A stretch of 62,281 nucleotides of DNA from Gemmatimonadota bacterium (GTDB lineage Bacteria > Gemmatimonadota > Gemmatimonadetes > Gemmatimonadales > Gemmatimonadaceae): assembly GCA_016719105.1 (NCBI GenBank), contig JADKAQ010000044.1:1-62281 (forward strand). The letters run 5' to 3'. The translations under genes and the position numbers were made by a program. Positions 50,659 to 59,711 of the stretch are shown piece by piece (position 1 is the stretch's first letter; the number at the start of each line of letters is the position of its first letter). The notes below the pieces were generated by a model, which was not told the origin of the DNA, did not search any database, and worked only from the letters and a program-made list of their open reading frames with translations.

Positions 50659-52044
50659 TCACCCGCCCGCGCCCATCTCCCGCGCCACGTCGCCGACGGC
50701 CTCCACCAGAGCGTCCACCTCCGCGACGGTCATCACCGTCGACGTGACGAACATCCCGCGCGCGGCGCAGGCAAAGCCGCGCTCGAGCAGCGCCAGGTGC
50801 AACAGCCGGGCGTGCTCCGCGCTCCCGGCGGCCGCGTCGCGGTAGTCGCGCACCGGCCCGTGCCGAAAGTGCACGTGCCCGAGCGACCCACTCCCCGTCA
50901 CGCACACGGCCACGCCGGCGGCGTCGAAGGCACGCTGCAGGCCGTCGCGCAGGTGGCTGCCTAACGCGTTGATGTGATCGAGCGCCTCGTCAGTCAGCAG
51001 CTCCAGCGCGGCCAGCCCCGCCGCCATCGTCACCGCGTTGCCGTTGAACGTCCCCGAGTGCCCCACCGTGCCACGCGCGCGCGGATCGAACGTGGCCATC
51101 ACGTCGGCACGCCCGCCAAAGCCCCCCACCGGGAGTCCGCCGCCGATGATCTTGGCCACCGTCGTCAGGTCGGGGGTGATGCCGTACATCGCCTGCGCCC
51201 CGCCGCGCGCCAGGCGCAACGTGATGATCTCGTCGAAGATCAGCAGGACGCCACACTCGGCCGTCACCGCGCGCAGCCCGGTCAGGAAGTCGCGGTCGGC
51301 GGGAATCACTCCTGCCGCCGTGAGGTGCGGCTCGACGATCACCGCGGCGAGGTCACCGGCGTGCGCGCGCACCAGGCGCTGCGCCGTCTCGAGGTCGTTG
51401 TACGGGGCGACCAGCACGTCGCCCACCACGCCGTCGGGGACCCCCGGCCCCTGCGCGCGCCCCTCGGGATAGGGGGGCGCATCCATCCCCGGCGACACGC
51501 TCACCTGGGCCACGTCGGCCGAGCCGTGGTAGCCGCCTTCCATCTTGAGCACCTTGGCGCGCCCCGTGAAGGCGCGCGCCGCGCGAATGGCCCCGATCAC
51601 CGCCTCCGTCCCCGAGTTGCAGAAGCGCACGCGCTCCATCGACGGAACCCGTCGGCGGATCTCCTCCGCCAGCCGCAATGCGGCTTCCCCCGGAAACGGG
51701 AAGGCCGTCCCCTGCGCGGCCTGCGTTGCGATCGCCGCGGTGATGTGCGGGTGCGCGTGCCCGTGGATGAGCGAGGTGAAGTTGCCGAGGAAGTCGACGT
51801 ACGCGTTGCCGTCCACGTCCCACATGCGCGCGCCGGCGCCGTGCGACATGAAGGTCGGGTAGGGGAGGAAGAAGGTCCCGGTGCGCGTGTCGCCCCCGGG
51901 AAAGGCCTCCACGGCGCGCGCGTACAGGTCAGCCGATCGCGGCGTGCGTGCCGTGTAGCGCTGCAGCAGCTCGCGTGCGAAGTGCGTCGTAGCCGCAGCG
52001 GACGTCGCGGCAGCAGTGGCGGCAGTGGTAGCCGTCGTTCCCAT
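50659..52044 (-). CDS. Class III aminotransferase, glutamate-1-semialdehyde aminomutase-like
   Basis: A 461-residue PLP enzyme. Seen: FPGGDTRTGTFFLPYPTFMSHGAG, the cofactor loop CNSGTEAVIGAIRAARA, GGYHGS, VIVEPHLTAAGVIP, LLIFDEIITLRLARGG, the PLP Lys298 in TTVAKIIGGGLPVGGFGG, and GTFNGNAVTMAAGLAAL. It resembles HemL but differs from it in the substrate loops (LRLARGGAQAMYG), and bacteria often keep such paralogues for other amino ketones, so I do not call it hemL. The first 20 residues are Ala/Thr-rich. It is in tandem with the FabF-like gene (74-base gap). Confidence 0.85.
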   Translation of the reverse strand: MGTTATTAATAAATSAAATTHFARELLQRYTARTPRSADLYARAVEAFPGGDTRTGTFFLPYPTFMSHGAGARMWDVDGNAYVDFLGNFTSLIHGHAHPHITAAIATQAAQGTAFPFPGEAALRLAEEIRRRVPSMERVRFCNSGTEAVIGAIRAARAFTGRAKVLKMEGGYHGSADVAQVSVSPGMDAPPYPEGRAQGPGVPDGVVGDVLVAPYNDLETAQRLVRAHAGDLAAVIVEPHLTAAGVIPADRDFLTGLRAVTAECGVLLIFDEIITLRLARGGAQAMYGITPDLTTVAKIIGGGLPVGGFGGRADVMATFDPRARGTVGHSGTFNGNAVTMAAGLAALELLTDEALDHINALGSHLRDGLQRAFDAAGVAVCVTGSGSLGHVHFRHGPVRDYRDAAAGSAEHARLLHLALLERGFACAARGMFVTSTVMTVAEVDALVEAVGDVAREMGAGG

Positions 52045-52203
52045 GGTCAGCCCTCGGCGTGGTGGATTCGAGTGCTGACCAAAGTGCGGCGCGTTGCGCC
52101 ATCGCGCGAGCCGCACGCGAGGCCGTGGACGAGACTGTGGACGAGGGCGTGGGCGAGGCGAGAAGCGATTCCGCCGCGCTGCGACGAACCGATCTCCGTC
52201 CGT

Positions 52204-54117
52204 TTACAGCGAGGGGAGCAGCTTCCTCGACGCCTTCAGCAGGTCACGGAGCCCTTTGCGCGCGTCCTTGCCGCGCCCTTCCTCACCGGCCGACGTGTGC
52301 TCGCTGGCGAGCGCCGAGCGCCAGGTCTCGATCCAGGCTTCCTGCAGCGCCACCGTGGTGGGGAAGCGGTCGGCGGCGTTGAAGGCGAGCGCGCGCGAGA
52401 TCCAGGCGCGGGCCGGTGGCGGGACGCGCGACGCCCACGAGGCGTTCCAGTCGATCCCCTGCTGCTGGCGCCACAGCTGCAACTCCGGGTCGTGCGCGAT
52501 GAACGGCAGGTGCCCCGTGAGGGCGAAGAAGGCGACCGCGGCGATCGCATAACGATCCACCCCTTCGTCCTGCGGCACCCCGCGCAGCTGCTCCGGCGCC
52601 GCGAAGGCCAGCGTCCCCGCCGCCCCGCTCTCGCCAGGCGCGGAGGCGATGCCGAAGTCGGCCAGGCAGCATCGCCCGCTGCGGTCGAGGAGGATGTTCT
52701 CCGGCTTGAGGTCGCGGTGCACCACTCCCGCCGCATGCGCCGACGACACGCCATCGAGAAGCGCCTCGAGCTCCGGCCCAACTTCGGACAGCGGGAGCGG
52801 GCCGCGCGTGGCGACGAGGTCGGCCAGCGACCCGCCGGGGGTCAGCGGCATCGTGAAGTACGCCACTCCCGAGCGCTCGGCGAACTCCAGCACCGGGACG
52901 ATGCGCGGGTGGGCGAGCGATGCCACGAGTCGGGCTTCGCGGCGCAGGCGGGAGACCGCGCGCGGGTCCTGGGCGATTTCCGGATGCAGCGCCTTGAGGG
53001 CGACCTCGCGGTTGAGCGCCAGGTCGCGCGCCTTCCAGACCGCCCCCGAGGCGCCGTGCCCCAGGCGTTCCATGAGTTCGTAGTCGAGCCCCGTGGCCGC
53101 ACGCAGTCGCGCCTCCTGCTGCGCCGCCGCCGTGGCCGGGTCGGTCTCGTGTGCCGGCGTCACCGGCCGCACGCCGAGCCCCGCGAGCGACGACTCGCCG
53201 CCGATGGCGCGATCGAGCGTCTGCAGGAGCGCGGCAACCGACGGAAAGCGTGTGTCGGGATCGGTGGCCGTGGCCCGGCGCAGCACGTCGCGCACGCTGC
53301 GCGGCACGTCGACGTGTGCCTCGAGGGCGCCTAACGCTTCCTCGCCGTCTGGACCCCACTTGCGCCCCGTGATGCTGGCGACGATCAGCGCCCCCAGCTG
53401 GAACTGATCGGTGGCTGGCGTCGGCACCCACCAGCGCCCGCGTGCCGCAATCGCCGGGAGCCACTCCGGGGCAGGGACCACCCACTGCAGCGTCGGCTGC
53501 TTGCCCGGGGGGAGTGCAGCTGGCGGGAGCGCCCACTGCCATCCCAGCAAGTAGTGCTCGCCGGCGCGCGTCATCCACGCCCCTTCGCAGTTGAGCGCGC
53601 CGTGCGTCTCCCCGTTCTCGTGCAGCATCACCAGGCACGAGCCCAGGCTACGCAGGCGCGTCATCGACGTCTCGACCGTGTCCGGTCCCTGCGTGCGGAG
53701 CTGCGTCGCCAGCGACCAGCCGTCGATCCAGTGCCGCACGTAGCCCGGTCCGCGCAGCATCAGGTCGTTGCGGGGCCAGTAGACATAGGTCGTCGGAATC
53801 GCCCGGTGGCGCCGGTTGCCCAGGGCGCGCGCCTCGGCGGTGAGCCAGTCACGGTGCGCCGGATCGGGGGCGGTGACCAGCGAGAGGGTACGGCCGAGCG
53901 GATCGATGACCTGCTGCGTGTGTCGGTGCTGCCCGATGAAGACCCCATGGGCCCCCCATTGCCACTCCTTGGGGAGCTGCCAGTCGTGCAGGTGCGGCGG
54001 GCGCTCGGTGGTGGGGTGGTAGGGCGAGCTGTCGACGTCCGGGGCGCCGTCCCGATGGGTCGGGGCGGAGCCGGAGGCGTCGGGGGCGGGGGGCATCGGG
54101 GGCGACTGTGTGAGCAT
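52204..54117 (-). CDS. Ser/Thr protein kinase with an N-terminal degenerate kinase domain
   Basis: A 637-residue soluble protein with two kinase-like halves. The C-terminal half (about 370-620) is an active-looking PknB-type kinase: LGHGASGAVWKARD, Lys in VALKAL, the catalytic Asp469 in HRDLKPENILLD, Asp487 in ADFGIASA and APEQLRG. The N-terminal half (about 60-340) has the same order of secondary elements but lacks the key residues: the HRD position reads HGA (ETHGALNCEGAWM) and the DFG position LGW (YLLGWQWALPP), followed by PAPEW, TDQFQLGALIVASITG and DPDTRFPSVAALLQTLDRA, which are kinase C-lobe features. No transmembrane helix is visible. Start ATG 54117 follows AAGGAG closely; ATG 54096 is possible. 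Confidence 0.88.
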   Translation of the reverse strand: MLTQSPPMPPAPDASGSAPTHRDGAPDVDSSPYHPTTERPPHLHDWQLPKEWQWGAHGVFIGQHRHTQQVIDPLGRTLSLVTAPDPAHRDWLTAEARALGNRRHRAIPTTYVYWPRNDLMLRGPGYVRHWIDGWSLATQLRTQGPDTVETSMTRLRSLGSCLVMLHENGETHGALNCEGAWMTRAGEHYLLGWQWALPPAALPPGKQPTLQWVVPAPEWLPAIAARGRWWVPTPATDQFQLGALIVASITGRKWGPDGEEALGALEAHVDVPRSVRDVLRRATATDPDTRFPSVAALLQTLDRAIGGESSLAGLGVRPVTPAHETDPATAAAQQEARLRAATGLDYELMERLGHGASGAVWKARDLALNREVALKALHPEIAQDPRAVSRLRREARLVASLAHPRIVPVLEFAERSGVAYFTMPLTPGGSLADLVATRGPLPLSEVGPELEALLDGVSSAHAAGVVHRDLKPENILLDRSGRCCLADFGIASAPGESGAAGTLAFAAPEQLRGVPQDEGVDRYAIAAVAFFALTGHLPFIAHDPELQLWRQQQGIDWNASWASRVPPPARAWISRALAFNAADRFPTTVALQEAWIETWRSALASEHTSAGEEGRGKDARKGLRDLLKASRKLLPSL

Positions 54118-54322
54118 CTCCTTCAGGACGAACGTCTTGGGGGGGACGATACCGGGGGAACACCCACGAATGGTGTCGGCGGACGCCTCATGTTTCTCGG
54201 CAGAGAGTCTCGCCAGGGGTCGGGGGCGGCTCCTGCCGGGTGAACGCGGGAGGAATGCCGGAAACATCCCGAAAGAGCGCGACGGTCCGGTCAGAGCCAC
54301 GGCTTCCCGACGTCTGGGGGAT

Positions 54323-55204
54323 ATGCCCCGGCCCCGACATCACTCCGGCGCCCTCGTCGCGCTCGCTGCCGCAGCCTGCGTCCATGCTCCGCCGGCAGCC
54401 GAACCAATCCAGCCCACCCTCCGCGACCGATTCCCGGGCGCCATCGCGCGCTACGCCCCCCCACCATCGCCCTCAACCACGATTTCCTGGCGCGCCGATC
54501 GGCCGGAATCGGCGCGGGACTCCCTGGTCTGGCAGCGGTGGGTCGGCACCGGGTGGCTCCCGCGTCAGGTGGCGCAGCTCGGGACGCGGTGGCGCCTCCC
54601 GGGCGGGATCGTCGTGCAGCTCTCGAGGTGTCGCCCGTGGCGCGACCACGATGAGGCGAGCTGGTCGCGCGAGGAGCGGCGGATCCTCGTCTGTTACGAG
54701 TTCGCCTCCGAACTGCTCGCCATGGCGCAGTCGGCGCAGCTCCCGCCCCGCGCGGGCGGCGCGCCGGATGCGATGACGCTCGCGGACTATCGCGACCAGC
54801 TCCTTGCCGGCATGGAGGGCTTCGCCCTCCACCACGAAGTGGGGCACATGCTCGCCGGCATGCTGGGGCTTCCCATCACCGGACGCGAGGAGGACTTCGC
54901 CGACCAGTTTGCCCTGCTCCAGCTGCTCGCCGACTCGGGCGCTGCGCCGGCGCAGCTCGACGGCCCGCTGTGGCACTTCGGCTTCCGTCGCGTCACCACG
55001 AGCCACCGCCCCGACGACCCGCATGCGTCGCCCGCCCAGCGCATGGCCAACTGGGCCTGCTGGCTCGTCGGCAGCGACCGCTTCTCGTCCGCGCATCTCG
55101 AGGAATGGGCCGGGCTCTCCGAGTACCGGCGCTCGCGCTGCCAGTCGGAGTTCGACCTCCTGCGCCGCGCCATTGAGACGATCACGGCACCCCACAGGCG
55201 CTGA
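54323..55204 (+). CDS. DUF4344 putative metallopeptidase lipoprotein
   Basis: A 293-residue lipoprotein. The signal ends in a lipobox (ALVALAAAACVHAPP, Cys near residue 19). The DUF4344 region has the zinc motif HHEVGHMLAGML (HExxH) and downstream GREEDFADQFALL, whose Glu/Asp are typical third-ligand candidates, together with CYEFASELLAMAQ. The family is predicted to be a peptidase; activity is not shown. It is divergent from the tandem kinase gene and may belong to the same signalling region. Start ATG 54323. Confidence 0.87.
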   Translation: MPRPRHHSGALVALAAAACVHAPPAAEPIQPTLRDRFPGAIARYAPPPSPSTTISWRADRPESARDSLVWQRWVGTGWLPRQVAQLGTRWRLPGGIVVQLSRCRPWRDHDEASWSREERRILVCYEFASELLAMAQSAQLPPRAGGAPDAMTLADYRDQLLAGMEGFALHHEVGHMLAGMLGLPITGREEDFADQFALLQLLADSGAAPAQLDGPLWHFGFRRVTTSHRPDDPHASPAQRMANWACWLVGSDRFSSAHLEEWAGLSEYRRSRCQSEFDLLRRAIETITAPHRR

Positions 55205-55405
55205 GTGGCCGCGCATGCCCACGGCGCCGTGACCGCGAGCGCGAGGACGCCTCACCGTCATGCATCGCACATCATGTCAGACTCGCGCCGCCGTACCGTC
55301 TCTCCCGTGGGGCCGGGAGCGAGTGGTGAGGAGTGAGGGTGGTGGTGCACTCGTCTCCCGCGTCCCCAATTCGCCCGCTGAACCTCACCTCGTGCGCACC
55401 TCGCC

Positions 55406-55867
55406 ATGACCACTTCCTACTTCGCTCGATGCGCCACCGCCCTGGCGTGCGCTTGCGCCGCGTGGATCTCGCTGCTCCTCATGGCCGCCGACGCCCGCTC
55501 GACGAGCCAGGCGGCCGTGATCAGCGTCCTCACCCTCCTCGCGGTGTCGGCCTCGATGTGGTTCGTCGGCACCCTTACCGATCGCGGTGACGGCGACGTG
55601 CTGCGCCTGGGGGGGAGCCGGACCCTCGACGCGCAGGTGGCGGTCACCCGCGCCCTGCGCGAGGTCCCGGGCGCGGCCAGCAAGGGTGAGCTCTTTGCCC
55701 TGCTGGCCGAGCGCGAGCGGCCGCTCACGCTCGCGCAGCTGGAGCGCACCCTCGCCGATCTCGAACGCGCGGGCGTCGTCCTTTCCGACTATGACGAGGC
55801 GTGCGGTGAACGCGCGTGGCGCCTGGCGACGCTGCGCCGCCGCGTGGGCGCGGCGAGCGTCACCTGA
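55406..55867 (+). CDS. Small membrane protein with a winged-helix-like C terminus
   Basis: A 153-residue protein with two transmembrane helices (ATALACACAAWISLLLMAAD and AVISVLTLLAVSASMWFVG, about 8-57). The C-terminal part (VAVTRALREVPGAASKGELFALLAERERPLTLAQLERTLADLERAGVVLSDYD) has the length and pattern of a winged-helix domain. I do not recognise a named family. It lies between the DUF4344 gene and the end of the leftward triad operon. A membrane-bound regulator is a reasonable guess. Confidence 0.65.
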   Translation: MTTSYFARCATALACACAAWISLLLMAADARSTSQAAVISVLTLLAVSASMWFVGTLTDRGDGDVLRLGGSRTLDAQVAVTRALREVPGAASKGELFALLAERERPLTLAQLERTLADLERAGVVLSDYDEACGERAWRLATLRRRVGAASVT

Positions 55868-55884
55868 CGACGCGCCGACGGCCG

Positions 55885-55938
55885 GCGACGGCGCCGATGC
55901 CTAACGGCGCCGCGACGGCGCCGATACCTAACGACGCC
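55885..55938. repeat. Tandem 27-base repeat, two units
   Basis: Units at 55885-55911 and 55912-55938 differ at two positions and both contain GCCGATRCCTAACG. The second unit covers the last codons and stop of the leftward kinase gene. A partial third unit follows. Confidence 0.75.
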
Positions 55939-57661
55939 ACGACGCCGCCGAGTCGTGCGGCATCACCGCGATGAGTTCGAGCGCCGTGGAGTCGTCGCCG
56001 CCGCCGTCCAGTTCGCGGACGATCCGTAACGCGCCGACAGCCACAACCGTCGTTCCCGAACCCCCGTCAGCTCCACGCCACGCACCAGCAGCTCCACCGT
56101 GGGGACGGGGCCCGCCAGCGTGGTGGTCATCCCCAGGGCGCGCGCCGTCACGAGCCGGGTGCCGACCGCCATGCTCCACCACGCATCCCCGATGCGCCCC
56201 CCCACCGGCAGCAGCAGGAGCGAGTCCCGCTCGGCGACGAATCGCAGTCCGTCAGCTGCACGCACATAACGCGCGGAGTCCGTGGCCCCTGCCGCGCCGG
56301 CCGTCGGGAGCCAGCGCCTGGCCAGCACGATCGCCGAGTCGCTCGCCCAGACCACCGAGTCGCGGCGCACGATCACCCCGGCTCGCGCGTAGGTCAGCAC
56401 CGTGTGCAGCGCCAACGTCGGCGAACGGCGCGCCGTTTCCCGCGGCGACCCGTGGTGCGCCACGCGGCCGGAGAACACGTCGGCCACCGGCCACAGGAGC
56501 GGGGCATCGCGCAGCGCCACCGTTGGCTGCAGCGACAGCGAGGGAGATGGCAGCGCGACGGGGAGTGCCGTCGACTCCGCTGGCGACGGGTTCGTCGTGA
56601 CCAGCATCATCCAGATGAAGGCCACGGCGGCTCCGAGCGAGAAGGCGATCGCGTCGCGTCGCGTTATCGGGCCTTGATCCTCGTGCACGCGCCACTGCCG
56701 CGTGCGGTGCTCGTGCAGGCGCTGGCGCAGCCGCTCGCGCCCGCGCTGGGCGAGGCGCAGCGCGAAGGCGCGCGCGACACTCGCCTGTGCTCGCGCGATC
56801 GCCAGGCCCCCGGCCATCACCCGCCGAGCGCGCAGCCAGCGTCCCGGCGACCTGGCCCACGGTTCCAGCAGCGCCGCCCACTGCCCCGACGTGAGGCGGC
56901 GATCGGGGTGCGCATGTCCCGCCACGAAGGTCTCGTGCAGGGCCTCGCGAACCGCGCGCGGGAGGCGCTCGATCGCCGCGTGTGGTGCCGGTGTTACCAG
57001 GAGGTTCGCGCGCGACGGGGAGTGCGCATAGAGCCCGGCGCCGATCGCGTCGCGCAGCGTATCCACCGGGGTTCCCTGCACCGGGTCGCGTCCGCGCACG
57101 GCAAACGGGTGGATCCCCAGCAGGAGCTGATAGATGATCACCGCGAGGGAAAAGGCGTCCCAGGAGGGGGCAAGCGGCATGTCGGCACCCGTGCGGCCAC
57201 CAGCGGGGGGTGTCGTTGCCCTTCTGCCGGTGTGTAGTCATCGGTCCGCACCGGGGCGGAAAAGCGAAGCGTCCCCTGTTCCGTCACCTGCACCGAGTCG
57301 CAGTCCACCAGCGTCACGTGCCCCGCGAGGTCTGCGCCGTGAGTTCGGAGAGCCGTACCGCCCCGCGCACGCGCGGGATCGCGACCCCCACGAAGTCGCC
57401 GCCCTCCGTCGTCACCAGTTCGGTCGGCCAGGCCACCTCCCATCCTTCGTGCCGCGACGCACGGCATGCCGGGGGGTGCCGCACCAGGTATTCCGCGCGC
57501 TCGCGCCGAGCGTCGCGCGCGCCGGGACTGCTGCCAAAGCGATAGAGCTTGACCGCCAGTGGACTTCCCGCGCATGCGTGGTCGTGCAGCGCCCCTTCGC
57601 CCCCCGTGGCGAAGGGAAAGAGGAAGAGCGTGTTGAGCCTGCCGCCGATGAGCACGTCCAT
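55928..57661 (-). CDS. TerY-triad-type protein kinase with membrane segment, three frameshifts
   Basis: About 578 codons. The kinase domain is of the divergent kind linked to vWA and PP2C partners: LAVKLYRFG (ATP Lys), ERAEYLVRHP, VTLVDCDSVQVTEQGTLRF (in place of DFG: the DCDS acidic motif), DDYTPAE, APSWDAFSLAVIIYQLLLGIHPFAVRG. After a basic helical linker comes one transmembrane helix (AIAFSLGAAVAFIWMMLV), then a C-terminal part of about 180 residues with beta-rich character (VRRDSVVWASDSAIVLARR). Frames change near 57330, 57190 and 56060; the last shift lets the gene end with VRELDGGGDDSTALELIAV at 55928. The ATG at 57661 lies 3 bases after the PP2C stop. Confidence 0.8.
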
Positions 57662-57664
57662 CGG

Positions 57665-58600
57665 CTACTGCCCCGGTGCTGGCGTCCGTCGCACCGCCAG
57701 CAGCAACGTCTTGTCGTCGGGCTCGTCGCGCAGGGCGGGCAGTTCCGGCGCGCCGTCGCGCAGGAAGCTCGCCCAGATGCGTGCCGCGGCCATCGGCGCC
57801 CCGGCGTCGCCGCCGTCGAGCAGCCGTTGCAGTGTCTGCACGTTGGGGGTGAGGAAGGGGGCGTGCGGGACGTTCGTGCTGGCGTAGCGGCCATGTGCGG
57901 CGTCGAACGATTGGCACTCGAACGCCACGCGCTCGCACCCGTCGGTGAGCAGCGCCACCGCGTCGGCGCGGCCGAGGAGCATGCGTGACTCCAGCAGCTG
58001 CGCGTCGCGCCGCCAGCCGCGCGAGGTGATGAACTGCGTCTCGCCGGCATGCTCCCCACGCTGCGGCTGCGTCACCCCTTCCCAGACGCCATCGTCCCAC
58101 AGCACCGCGCAGCGCCCATCCCCCACCTGCGTGACGAGCACGACGAAGGCGTTGGCGTACACCAGCGTGAGCGTGCAGGCGAGGTCGTCGCGCCTGGCCC
58201 GATGCTGTCGCGCCACGCGCAGCACGTACGAGCGCACGCAGCGCATGATCACATGGGCGTCGTCCCGCCACTCCGCGGCGCAGGTGACCGGAACCCCCCG
58301 GGTGCGCTGCCTGAATCGCACGATGTCGCCGAGGGCCTCGATTCCCGCCGCGACGGCCACGCGCGCCCCGGTTCCGCCCATGGAGGCCGAGCTGGCGCCG
58401 TCGGCTACCGCCAGGAACAACTCGCCCGGTCCGCCCACCGCCGCGGCGCAGGCATCCTGCATCGTCTTCGTTCCGGCCTTCGCCAGCGCCCCGCCGACGC
58501 AGGCACCGATCACTCCCCACGTCGGGGAGGCGATCCCCACCACCTGTTCCTGCGGTGCCGCGCCGTCCGGCGCCTCCACGCTGCGGGGAGCGCCGGTCAT
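57665..58600 (-). CDS. PP2C-family protein phosphatase
   Basis: A 311-residue PPM/PP2C phosphatase. Metal-site motifs are visible: LFLAVADGASSASMGG, VLVTQVGDGRCAVLW, VALLTDGCERV, and DDKTLLLAV near the C terminus. The N-terminal Arg/Asp region is short. Its ATG overlaps the vWA stop (ATGA, 58597-58600). It would reverse phosphorylation by the adjacent kinase. In the TerY-phosphorylation triad the phosphatase, kinase and vWA protein occur in exactly this operon form; no ter genes are in the window. Confidence 0.9.
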   Translation of the reverse strand: MTGAPRSVEAPDGAAPQEQVVGIASPTWGVIGACVGGALAKAGTKTMQDACAAAVGGPGELFLAVADGASSASMGGTGARVAVAAGIEALGDIVRFRQRTRGVPVTCAAEWRDDAHVIMRCVRSYVLRVARQHRARRDDLACTLTLVYANAFVVLVTQVGDGRCAVLWDDGVWEGVTQPQRGEHAGETQFITSRGWRRDAQLLESRMLLGRADAVALLTDGCERVAFECQSFDAAHGRYASTNVPHAPFLTPNVQTLQRLLDGGDAGAPMAAARIWASFLRDGAPELPALRDEPDDKTLLLAVRRTPAPGQ

Positions 58601-59286
58601 ATGGTGTGCCGGAAGAAGCTCGGTTGGTCGAGCTGCACCACCTCGCCCTCGCGGCTCGCCGTGATGCGCTCGAAGGAGGTACTGAGCCACTGGAAGAAGT
58701 CGCCGAAGTCCTGCGCGGCGAACCCCTGCACCCGTTCGGCGCCGAACAGGTCGCGGAGCACGTGCAGCGCCCCTCCCGTGGTGCCGAAGGCCCAGGCCGT
58801 CTGACGTTTGCTGCTGGCGGGGTCGGCCAGTTGCGCGCGGAGCGCGGCCAGCTCCTCCGCCGAGTTGGTCGGGGCACCGTCGGTGACGACCAGCAGATAG
58901 CCGCGGTAGCGCGGCAGTCCCACCTCGTCGTACCAGCGCTTGCGCTCGGCCAGGAGGGCCAGGGCGCGCGTGACACCGCCCACGAGGTCCGTGCACCCGC
59001 CACCCAGCTGCAATGGCTCCAGCGGCACCTCGTCGAGCAGGTTGAAGGGGCGATGCAAGGCAATGTCACCGTCGAAGCGGACGACGGCGACATCGAGGCG
59101 TGCGGCGGTGGTGGGGTTGGCGCGGACCTGCGCGACGAAGCGTTCGAGGCCGGCGTTCACCTCGGCGATGGGGGAGCAGTCGCCGCCGCCGCAGGCCATC
59201 GACGGGGAGGTGTCGATGACGAGGACGAGGGGGCAGCGTTGTTCGTAGGAGGGGGGTTGGGTGCCGCCGAAGGCGGGGGTGGGCAT
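58597..59286 (-). CDS. TerY-like vWA domain protein
   Basis: A 229-residue single-domain vWA protein. The metal-binding MIDAS is complete: DTSPSM (DxSxS), the Thr in GGGCTDLVGG, and the Asp in LLVVTDGAPTNS. Further TerY-like features are FVAQVRANPTTAARLDVAVVRF and FFQWLSTSFERITASREGE. TerY-type vWA proteins are thought to assemble partners in metal-dependent fashion and to be phosphorylated. It is the first gene of the vWA-PP2C-kinase operon. Start ATG 59286; ATG 59337 would add a basic 17-residue extension. Confidence 0.9.
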   Translation of the reverse strand: MPTPAFGGTQPPSYEQRCPLVLVIDTSPSMACGGGDCSPIAEVNAGLERFVAQVRANPTTAARLDVAVVRFDGDIALHRPFNLLDEVPLEPLQLGGGCTDLVGGVTRALALLAERKRWYDEVGLPRYRGYLLVVTDGAPTNSAEELAALRAQLADPASSKRQTAWAFGTTGGALHVLRDLFGAERVQGFAAQDFGDFFQWLSTSFERITASREGEVVQLDQPSFFRHTI

Positions 59287-59711
59287 GGGCTCGGCTCCGA
59301 GGTGGTGGTGCTTCGGAGAACGAGAGCCGTTCGTCACTCTGACGCGCGAAACAGCGCTCCCGGGGGACCGAGCAATCGGGTGTTGGGGCGATCCGGACTG
59401 TCAGATCGCAGTCCGGCGGGCGTCTCACGGGCATGTTCCGACGACCCGGACGCCCGATTCGGCTCAAAGCCCCAACAGACGTGCGCCGTCAGTCGGGTAC
59501 CAAACGGAGATCGCCAGCTGCCAAGCGGCCCTGCAGGGTGCGCAGAACGTCTCACGCGCAGTGGCGGGTCTTGCAAGGAGGCGACATCTTCCCTCCGAGC
59601 CTCCTCGAAGCCGGGGTTGGCTTCCAGCGCGTCGGTATCTCGTGCAACGGTTGCGTACTACGGGAGGAGATGCATCGACACGCAAAGACCCGGCGAGCGC
59701 GGACCCGCTGA
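59287..59711. other. Divergent intergenic region of the signalling cluster
   Basis: This 425-base gap lies between the leftward triad operon and the rightward sigma-like/Lon-like operon. It contains the perfect inverted repeat CCGGACTG (59393-59400) and CAGTCCGG (59409-59416) with 8 bases between. I see no convincing gene; a 92-codon frame at 59433-59711 is Arg-rich and probably spurious. Promoters for both operons should be here. Confidence 0.5.

Noticed and set aside
50659..52044. Call of hemL for the aminotransferase
   Set aside because: The PLP Lys and fold fit, but the substrate loops differ from true glutamate-1-semialdehyde aminomutase and no haem gene is nearby.
50974..53334. 786-codon rightward frame opposite the aminotransferase and kinase genes
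   Set aside because: Both leftward genes have full catalytic motifs; the opposite frame is Arg/Gly/His-rich and spans two genes, as expected for high-GC shadow frames.
59433..59711. 92-codon rightward frame, including a 13-codon ATG start at 59670 after GGGAGGAG, just before the sigma-like gene
   Set aside because: The sequence is Arg-rich without family likeness, the ribosome site is too close to the ATG, and the frame ends exactly at the next start. It looks like background in a promoter region.
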